From assembly GCA_022566735.1 (NCBI GenBank), contig JADFIG010000001.1, positions 1 through 64,000 of the forward strand: a stretch of DNA of 64,000 nucleotides, in the 5' to 3' direction. Positions within the stretch are counted from its first letter, which is position 1. Each line of letters starts with the position of its first letter. The translations under genes were made by a program, and so were the position numbers. Below, in pieces: positions 58,801 through 64,000 of the stretch. The stretch comes from Pseudomonadota bacterium (GTDB lineage: Bacteria > Pseudomonadota > Gammaproteobacteria > Burkholderiales > Burkholderiaceae_C). The notes beneath the pieces are model-generated. The model was given only the letters and a program-made list of their open reading frames with translations, made no database searches and was not told the DNA's origin.

Positions 58801-60497
58801 TTTCCTCGCTCGCAGGCCTGGCAATTGGTGGTCCTCTGGCAATTGTGGCTGGTGGCCTGCTGGGCGGCTTGTTCTCCAAAACGCTGGGTGGGCTGTTCGG
58901 ATCCAAAACCAGCATCGTTGGGCAGGGGCTGACGGCCAATGCGCAGGCCATCGGCTCCATCCTGGACAACGGGTTCGACGCGTCCTATTTCACCGACACG
59001 CAGACCAAGAAGAAGACCTTCGGGTTCACCACCAGCACCAAGTACCGCACGTTCCTGACGGATGCGGACCCGGTGCTGGAGCGCCAGATCGGCACCATCT
59101 TCGGCAACTTCAGCGCAGCGCTGCTGGCGGCCTCTGAGCCGCTGAAGCGCAACCTGGACCAAGTGTCTGGGAGCATCCGTGGCTTCGTGGTCGACATCGG
59201 CCGCGTGGACCTCAAGGGGCTGTCAGGGGAGCAGATCAGCGAGCGGCTGACCGCCGTGTTTGGCGCCCAAGGTGACCGTTTGGCCTCGGTGGCGCTGGGC
59301 GGGCTGGAAGGCTTCCAGCGCGTTGGCGAGGGTTACCTCGAAACCGTGGTGCGCACGGCCTCGGGGGTGGAGCAAGCCACCATTGCGCTGCGGCGCTTTG
59401 GCATCACAACGGCCGACTACAACGCCATTGCCAACAAGCAGGGCGATGTCGGCGCGGAGTTGGTGCGCGACAGCCTGCTGGCCACGGAAGCCCTGGGCGG
59501 TGTGGCGGACATCCTGCGCTCGATGTCGGGGGACGCCAGTGAGATCGTCAGCGCCTATTCCGGACTGACGGCGGCGCGCCTGTCGCTGGGGCTGCTGGGG
59601 CTGAACGCCCAGGCCATCAGCGCAGACTTGCTGCAGGGTGCGGGTGGGCTGCAGGATCTCACCGACTCGCTCAAGGCCTTCGAGGAAGGGTTCTTCACCC
59701 AGTCCGAGCAGGTCAGCTTCAAAACCCAGCGCTTGGCTGCTGACTTCCAGCGCTTTGGCCTGGCGCTGCCCTCGTCGGGTGTGGCGTTCAAGGCGTTGGT
59801 GCAAGGCATCGACACCACGACCGAGTCCGGCCGGGTGCTGCTGGGCAACGTGTTGGCGCTGTCTGGCGGGTTCTCTGACCTGCTGGACGCGCTGCAAAGC
59901 GTGGGCTCGGGCATCCAGTCGGAAATCGAGCGCATCCGCGGTCTGGGCGCTGCTGGCCTGGGTGGCTCGGTGGCATCGCTGCAGGCGCAATTCGCCATCA
60001 GCACGGCACAGGCCCGGGCGGGTGACCAGGCCGCCATTGACGCATTGCCCAAGCTCAGCCAGGCGCTGCTCAAGGCGTCGGAGACGCAGTCGGCATCTGC
60101 GCTGGAGTTTGCAGCCATGCAGGCCAGCACGCTGCGCAGCCTGGAGGAAACGCTGGCCTACATCACCGACCCAACACGGCGCCTGGCCACGGTTCGGGGC
60201 TTTGCCTCGGGTGGTGACTTCGCCGGCGGCCTGCGGCTGGTGGGCGAGCGTGGGCCAGAGCTGGAGGTGACAGGCCCGGCGCGCATCTTCGACGCGGCCA
60301 CGACGCAGCAAATCCTCAACGGCGGCGGCAACGCCGAGCTGCTGTCCGAGATGCGTGCGCTGCGGGCCTCGCTGGACCAGATGCGCAGCGACCAGGTGGT
60401 GGGTGACGTGACCCTGGCGCGCAACACCGGCCAGCTGGTGACGCTGCTCAACCGCGTGATCAAGGATGGCGACCGCCTGTCCGTGACCACATCGTGA
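55893..60497 (+). CDS. Tail tape measure protein
   Basis: This 1,534-residue protein has the lambda H-like start (KVQLGFEVDATNARAGLDQV), a GGIGPAARALGGFVAGLVTP region (pre-tape), and long Lys/Glu/Ala-rich coiled coils (about 400-700). Hydrophobic stretches follow (YTAPARMAAMAAIMAGLGFA). The C-terminal GGYTGxG-like FASGGDFAGGLRLVGERGPE is typical. Its length sets the tail length, here longer than lambda's 853-residue H. It fits a long flexible tail. Confidence 0.93.
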   Translation: MTTDNRKVQLGFEVDATNARAGLDQVKDGARDMARSVVDAGKTAASGMDAIGTGAKRAADSLTREEGRISASIRRATTQLETLGKTASQKLEFRIETQGLDAAKFEPALARLRELEAGVSRTGISAAQTAAALRGVPAQFTDIVTSLQGGQAPLTVLLQQGGQLKDMFGGIGPAARALGGFVAGLVTPFTVAAGALGVFAFAAYRGMTESDELKKQIILTGNAAGVTAGQLAAMADATSASIGSQAKAAEALGLLVATGRVAGDQINRVKDAVVSFSSASGASIGDLVKEFAELGKSPTESIQKLSDKYRFLTQATYEQIAALERQGRISEASALAQKTLADVEIERAGKVKESVNGLAKAWDDAGIAVSRYWRSLTQATQDLPIAQQIARLEEQRDKFARSPGFNPGKGYRQTIREFNEQIQALRDQTKAEQEAAKAASDRQQREERGVAATKALEEQRKSFASKAQQEAEELRKYRQNLDAIRAANPSSALLDAKQIAQDEANIRDKYADKGAARKAESEAKKAQDAIKKALDLVDDLSAKQDGFAANYGEQVALLSNAMRAGAISSQVYGRAMELLLQRQPFAIEQTRRQAEEERKFQAERKQRFDEIQREYEQEVRAAEQSAKGVESRVQAMADEEAAIARSRALNISLAQALEDVAIARLEVSRGEALGRVEQERADAITREIGARRELARLTERKGLRDGADSALDKLLKADVGTNFAAGFDKASASLGTFVESFDKLIKAQEEYNLARKSGKLTDEKLAALNQNFNTNQLNSYAALTGAAKGFFKEQSAGYKALQTAESVLRALELASSVERITMKMAEGQALAAVGVANQASGDPYTAPARMAAMAAIMAGLGFAVSGAFGGSSYSPVNNTGTGTVFGDPGAQSESIKKSIDTLSDIDTLTARYSAQMAASLRSIEGNIGGLANILIRSGGLDAASAGIQTGFKPDAIGKVLGSPLGGMQALSSLAGLAIGGPLAIVAGGLLGGLFSKTLGGLFGSKTSIVGQGLTANAQAIGSILDNGFDASYFTDTQTKKKTFGFTTSTKYRTFLTDADPVLERQIGTIFGNFSAALLAASEPLKRNLDQVSGSIRGFVVDIGRVDLKGLSGEQISERLTAVFGAQGDRLASVALGGLEGFQRVGEGYLETVVRTASGVEQATIALRRFGITTADYNAIANKQGDVGAELVRDSLLATEALGGVADILRSMSGDASEIVSAYSGLTAARLSLGLLGLNAQAISADLLQGAGGLQDLTDSLKAFEEGFFTQSEQVSFKTQRLAADFQRFGLALPSSGVAFKALVQGIDTTTESGRVLLGNVLALSGGFSDLLDALQSVGSGIQSEIERIRGLGAAGLGGSVASLQAQFAISTAQARAGDQAAIDALPKLSQALLKASETQSASALEFAAMQASTLRSLEETLAYITDPTRRLATVRGFASGGDFAGGLRLVGERGPELEVTGPARIFDAATTQQILNGGGNAELLSEMRALRASLDQMRSDQVVGDVTLARNTGQLVTLLNRVIKDGDRLSVTTS

Positions 60498-60509
60498 ACG
60501 TGAGGCGAC

Positions 60510-61394
60510 ATGCAATTCATCACTCCCACGGCCATCACCGACGCCAAGCTGGTGAGCTCCAGCCTGCCCGAGACGGACTACCCGGCTTGGTCAGCTGCCA
60601 CGGCCTACAGCGTGGGCGCCCGGGTGGTACATGCGGCCACGCACAGCGTGTACCAGCGTTTGGTGGCGGGCACCACGGCAGGCTCGCCCGACGTGGACGT
60701 TGCCAACTGGCAACGGGTTGGCCCAACCAACCGCTGGGCCATGTTCGACAGGGCCACCGGCACGCTGAGCACCAGCGGCACCACGATGACGTTCACCCTG
60801 GCGCCAGGCCTGGTGCGCGCCATCGCGCTGCTGGATGTCACGGCCAACAGCGTGACTGTGGTGATGACCAACGCTGGCACCGAGGTTTACCGGCGAGTGG
60901 TGAACCTCAACACCGGCTACGGCGTCAACGACTGGTACACGTACTTTTTCAGCGAAGTGGTGCTCAAGCGCACCGTGGTGCTGACCGACTTGCCGCCATT
61001 CGGCGAGGCGCAGATCACCGTCACGCTCAGCGGCACCAGCAGCACCGCGGTGGGCACCGTGGTGGTGGGCAGTCTCTTCAACCTGGGCGGCACCCGCGCC
61101 GGCATGCAGTTCGGACTGCTGGACTACTCGGTCAAAAGCACCGATGCCTTCGGCGTGACGACCCTGGTGGAGCGTGCCTACGCCAAGCGGATGACGGTGC
61201 CCATCGCCATCCTGACACCCAACGTCGACGAGGCAGCCCGCCGCCTCGCGCTGATTCGGGCCACTCCCGTGGTGTGGATCGGCGCCGCCCGCTTTGACCA
61301 GTCCATCGTCTATGGATTCGCCAAGGACTGGTCCATTGACCTGGCCTACGACCAGGTCAGCTTCTGTTCACTCACCATTGAGGGGCTTTCCTGA
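60510..61394 (+). CDS. Tail protein with carbohydrate-binding-like N-terminus
   Basis: The 294-residue protein has an N-terminal segment (YPAWSAATAYSVGARVVHA) resembling the aromatic CBM5/12-type repeats found in phage tail proteins; the rest is strand-rich. It directly follows the tape measure gene, where the distal tail protein normally lies. I cannot match it to a lambda L, K, I or J homologue. It may be a distal tail or baseplate protein. Confidence 0.6.
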   Translation: MQFITPTAITDAKLVSSSLPETDYPAWSAATAYSVGARVVHAATHSVYQRLVAGTTAGSPDVDVANWQRVGPTNRWAMFDRATGTLSTSGTTMTFTLAPGLVRAIALLDVTANSVTVVMTNAGTEVYRRVVNLNTGYGVNDWYTYFFSEVVLKRTVVLTDLPPFGEAQITVTLSGTSSTAVGTVVVGSLFNLGGTRAGMQFGLLDYSVKSTDAFGVTTLVERAYAKRMTVPIAILTPNVDEAARRLALIRATPVVWIGAARFDQSIVYGFAKDWSIDLAYDQVSFCSLTIEGLS

Positions 61395-62404
61395 TGCCGA
61401 TTCGACCGCTTCCGCCAGTCCCCACGCGGGACGACCCGATCAATTTCGCGCTCAAGGGCGACGCCTTCCTGGCCGCGTTGCCGGGCTTTGTGGACGACGC
61501 CAATGCCCTGGAGCAGTCGCTGCAGATGATGGCCACCATGGGCCTGAGCACCACCCCGCTGACCGTGGGCGTGGGCAGCAAGACCTTGACCACCGACCCG
61601 GGCAAGGCCTGGGCCGCTGGCGCATGGGTGTACGTGTTCGCCAGCGCTGCGGTGAGCAACTACATGGTGGGGCGCGTCACCTCCTACAACGCCACCACCG
61701 GGGCCCTGGTGGTGAACGTGTCGGCCATCGACGGCAGCGGCACGCACAGCGCTTGGGTGATCGGGCTGGCCACGCCGGCAGCGGATGGTCACCTGTTGCG
61801 GATTGATGGTTCGCGGGCCATGACTGCGGAGCTGCTGCTGGCAGCCAATGCAGCCAATGCGCTGGGCGCTGTGCCCAAGCAGCAGCTCGATGCTGCAGTT
61901 GCTGCGGCGCTCATCTCCGCAATACCCGCTGGCACCGAGATCTTGTTCGGTGGTACGACTGCTCCGGCTGGGTTCATCAAGCTCAACGGTGCTGTGCCCT
62001 TGGTCAGCTCGGTGCCGAACCTCGTCGCCAACGTTTACTGCGGCGATGCGAACAATCCGACTGCGAGCTACTACTACCGCTGCACGGACCCGCTGAATGC
62101 CAACACGACCCGGAGCGCATCGGGTGCGTACTTTGTGCTCAAGGACCCGCGTGGTCGCTTTCCGCGCGCGCTGTCTGACGGGTCAGCGCTCAATGCCGGC
62201 CGAAGCGCGTGGTCCTATGAATCGGACCAGATCCAAGACCACGCCCATACCAGCGTAGGCACCAACCGTGCCCAGGGGACTGGCCTTGGGACGGGGCTTG
62301 CGCTTTACGAGTGGGGTACGCAGACATCTGGTGCATTTGCCGCAAATGTCGGTGGAGAGACTCGTCCATACAACTACCCATCGCTTGTCTGCGTCAAGAT
62401 TTGA
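61394..62404 (+). CDS. Tail fibre with tail-collar domain
   Basis: The 336-residue protein has an N-terminal part (FALKGDAFLAALPGFVDDAN) typical of fibres that attach to the tail. A phage collar domain (about 190-330) includes PAGTEILFGGTTAPAGFIKL, DPRGRFPRALSDGS and the terminal TRPYNYPSLVCVKI. It probably contacts the host surface. No copy of the DGR template repeat is visible in it. Confidence 0.8.
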   Translation: MPIRPLPPVPTRDDPINFALKGDAFLAALPGFVDDANALEQSLQMMATMGLSTTPLTVGVGSKTLTTDPGKAWAAGAWVYVFASAAVSNYMVGRVTSYNATTGALVVNVSAIDGSGTHSAWVIGLATPAADGHLLRIDGSRAMTAELLLAANAANALGAVPKQQLDAAVAAALISAIPAGTEILFGGTTAPAGFIKLNGAVPLVSSVPNLVANVYCGDANNPTASYYYRCTDPLNANTTRSASGAYFVLKDPRGRFPRALSDGSALNAGRSAWSYESDQIQDHAHTSVGTNRAQGTGLGTGLALYEWGTQTSGAFAANVGGETRPYNYPSLVCVKI

Positions 62405-62412
62405 GGTCAACC

Positions 62413-62928
62413 ATGCAACCCATCCAGGTCTACCAAACCGACGCCCAGGGCATCTACGTTCCCTCCGCTGAGCCGATCATGACGGACGTGCTCGACGGCC
62501 ATCACCTCATCCCTGCGGGCTGCAAGACGACAGCGCCGCCAACGCTGACCGAGCGCCAGGCTGCGCGCAGCCTGAGTGCCAGCGTGGACGCCGGCTGGGA
62601 GGTCGTGCCGGACTGGCGCGGCTACACCTGCTACACGCCTGATGGCCAACGCCACGACATCACCGAGGTGGGCGTCGAGCCACCGCTGGGCCACTCGCCC
62701 ACGAAGCCGCCGCCCACGCCCAAGCAGCTTGCCGAGCACCGTGAGGCCGAGATCAAGGCCGAGCTGGCCCAGATCGATGCCGATGGCGCCCGACCCGCCC
62801 GGGAGATCTCCATCGCCTTGGCGGCCGGCAGCGCACCATCCGCGGCGGCGGTCAACAAAGTCACCACGCTGGAAGCGGCCGCCCAGTTGCTGCGCGCCGA
62901 GCTGGCCACATTGGTGGGGGTGGCGTGA
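62413..62928 (+). CDS. Tail-fibre assembly-like protein
   Basis: The 171-residue protein MQPIQVYQTDAQGIYVPSAE is the typical partner just after a collar-type fibre gene. The N-terminal part (PPTLTERQAARSLSASVDAG, VVPDWRGYTCYTPDGQRHDI) resembles fibre chaperones, and a helical C-terminal region (AEIKAELAQIDADGARPARE) may be a coiled coil. It would fold or attach the fibre. Confidence 0.7.
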   Translation: MQPIQVYQTDAQGIYVPSAEPIMTDVLDGHHLIPAGCKTTAPPTLTERQAARSLSASVDAGWEVVPDWRGYTCYTPDGQRHDITEVGVEPPLGHSPTKPPPTPKQLAEHREAEIKAELAQIDADGARPAREISIALAAGSAPSAAAVNKVTTLEAAAQLLRAELATLVGVA

Positions 62929-63332
62929 TGCTGGTCGAGCACATCAAAGCCCGCCCCCGGGTCTCTCGACCATGGCTGTTTCGGCTGGATCCGTTCTGGG
63001 CATTGTTCGGCAATGCCGACGATGGCCTGTTCGGCGATGACCGCTGGCGAGCCGGTCGGCCCAAGACTCTGCGCTTGGCGCTGGAGTGGTGGGCACGCAA
63101 CCCGTTCCACAACGTCTGCTTCTACGTGGTGGGTGTGACAGAGCACGACCACGTGTTTCTGAGCACCAAACCCTGGGGCGAGCAGCCCGGTTGGTCGTTT
63201 CATGCCGTGCTCACACCGACGCTGCGCATCCCGCTGCCCATGGTGGCCTACGTCGGCAAGCGGCGCGGATGGTACATCGGCTGGAGGCCCTACGGCTCGT
63301 TCGGCATCAGCCTCAACTTCGCCAAGCGCTGA
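62928..63332 (+). CDS. Hypothetical phage protein
   Basis: The 134-residue protein MLVEHIKARPRVSRPWLFRL has Trp-rich strands (ALEWWARNPFHNVCFYVVGV, GWSFHAVLTPTLRIPLPMVA). Its start overlaps the previous stop by one base. Similar small proteins lie between tail fibre and lysis genes in related prophages. Function unknown. Confidence 0.65.
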   Translation: MLVEHIKARPRVSRPWLFRLDPFWALFGNADDGLFGDDRWRAGRPKTLRLALEWWARNPFHNVCFYVVGVTEHDHVFLSTKPWGEQPGWSFHAVLTPTLRIPLPMVAYVGKRRGWYIGWRPYGSFGISLNFAKR

Positions 63333-63352
63333 AACGTTGCATCCCCCACCAG

Positions 63353-63375
63353 GCCCGCCTCCCGGCGGGCTTTTT
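63353..63375 (+). terminator. Intrinsic terminator before holin-like gene
   Basis: GCCCGCC (63353-63359) pairs with GGCGGGC (63364-63370), followed by TTTTT. It lies 15 bases before the next start. Confidence 0.7.
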
Positions 63376-63389
63376 CATTGGAAGACCGC

Positions 63390-63725
63390 ATGCCACTCCA
63401 CATACCACCCGAAGCCAAAGACGCGGCGCCTGGCCTGCTGGGCGCCCTGATCGCCATTCCCTGGACACAAGGCCCGCTGCTGATGCGGGCATCGATGTTT
63501 CTGGGCGGCGCTGGCCTGAGCTACTTCGGCTCCGATCCGTTCGCACAGATCATGGGCATGACCAGTGGCCGCGGCTTCGCGGGCTTCGTCCTGGGCCTTT
63601 TCGGGATGAACGTGGCCGCCAAGATCTACGAGGCCATCGCGGCCGTGGCCGCCGGTGACCTGTGGGTCGCGGTGGTCGAGTGGCTGCGCACGAAGCTGGG
63701 CCTGCCGGCCAAGCGGGAGGGCTGA
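63390..63725 (+). CDS. Holin-like membrane protein
   Basis: The 111-residue protein MPLHIPPEAKDAAPGLLGAL has two or three hydrophobic segments (LLMRASMFLGGAGLSYFG, GRGFAGFVLGLFGMNVAAKI) and a charged C-terminus (TKLGLPAKREG). Size, topology and place after the tail genes fit a class of phage holins or antiholins. The endolysin gene would then lie beyond the window. Confidence 0.6.
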   Translation: MPLHIPPEAKDAAPGLLGALIAIPWTQGPLLMRASMFLGGAGLSYFGSDPFAQIMGMTSGRGFAGFVLGLFGMNVAAKIYEAIAAVAAGDLWVAVVEWLRTKLGLPAKREG

Positions 63726-63728
63726 GCC

Positions 63729-64000
63729 ATGGCCACACTATCCATGATCTGCCTGGGCTTGGTGGCCCTGCTGTGCGCCGTGGGCGCGCTGTCGCCCCAC
63801 TACCCGGACAACCTGCTGCAGCGCCTGGGCCTGGCCTCAGTGGGGCTTTCCTGCGTGGCGCTGGTCGAGCACGTCTGGCGCCTGCACTGGGTCACTCCGG
63901 CCTGCGCGCTGATGTCGCTGGGCCTGCTGTGCTACGCCGTGGGCACGGCGGCCAAGGTCGTGCACTTCCGGCTGTTGGATCTGCTGTCAGCCGACAGTGA
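63729..64000 (+). CDS. Membrane protein, partial at window end
   Basis: From ATG 63729 the frame encodes at least 90 residues with three hydrophobic segments (MICLGLVALLCAVGAL, LASVGLSCVALVEHVW, LMSLGLLCYAVGTAAKVV) and no stop before the edge. It is likely another lysis-module membrane protein, coupled closely to the holin-like gene. Confidence 0.55.
   Translation, partial: MATLSMICLGLVALLCAVGALSPHYPDNLLQRLGLASVGLSCVALVEHVWRLHWVTPACALMSLGLLCYAVGTAAKVVHFRLLDLLSADS

Noticed and set aside
61394..62404. Third DGR variable repeat in the tail-collar fibre
   Set aside because: The 3' end of this gene shows no alignment to the template repeat and lacks the constant GC-rich homing segment.

Overview
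The window is high-GC betaproteobacterial DNA of the order Burkholderiales, and it falls into three parts. Bases 1 to about 6,930 use codons the way Burkholderia does (Thr ACG, Ala GCG and Pro CCG dominate). They carry a partial LysR regulator and a cluster of ATP-grasp, alpha-E and transglutaminase-like genes. At about 6,930, inside one long open gene (4405-7842), codon use changes abruptly to ACC/GCC/CCC. It stays that way through the rest of the chromosomal part, which looks like Comamonadaceae or a near relative. The join is either a homologous-recombination junction or an assembly chimera; sequence alone cannot decide.

The second part, 6,930-24,376, is resident chromosome. It holds a second ATP-grasp/alpha-E/transglutaminase set, a NodB-type polysaccharide deacetylase, yggX, argA, an amidase, the DEAH helicase gene hrpA, a PHB-depolymerase-family esterase and tRNA-Pro(TGG). 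The two ATP-grasp clusters together give three circularly permuted ATP-grasp domains, three alpha-E domains and several transglutaminase-like proteins in 14 kb. This gene association is predicted to make or modify peptides but is poorly characterised.

The third part, 24,376 to the end, is a temperate siphovirus-like prophage integrated at tRNA-Pro; its right end lies outside the window. From left to right it has a tyrosine integrase with a DUF4224 partner, then a long leftward early operon of small proteins. That operon contains a complete diversity-generating retroelement (DGR): reverse transcriptase, template repeat, Avd and two diversified DUF1566 targets. It also carries a cytosine methyltransferase, a DUF2303 protein and a dNMP kinase. 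Next come the immunity region (lipoprotein, CI-like repressor, Cro-like protein) and a rightward replication block with a primase/SF3 helicase, an origin-like inverted repeat and a Q-like gene. The late region has an HNH nuclease, small and large terminase, an HK97-type portal, protease and capsid, a neck with an inserted beta-helical spike, the tail genes with a programmed -1 frameshift, tail collar fibre, and membrane proteins of a probable lysis module.

The early operon is probably controlled from a promoter at 37474-37502 whose -10 lies inside a 14-base motif that recurs at the repressor/cro promoters. The strongest single observation is the DGR: every one of the 25 differences I count between the template repeat and its two variable repeats falls on a template adenine. 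The second strongest is the compositional and gene-fusion breakpoint structure of the first 7 kb.
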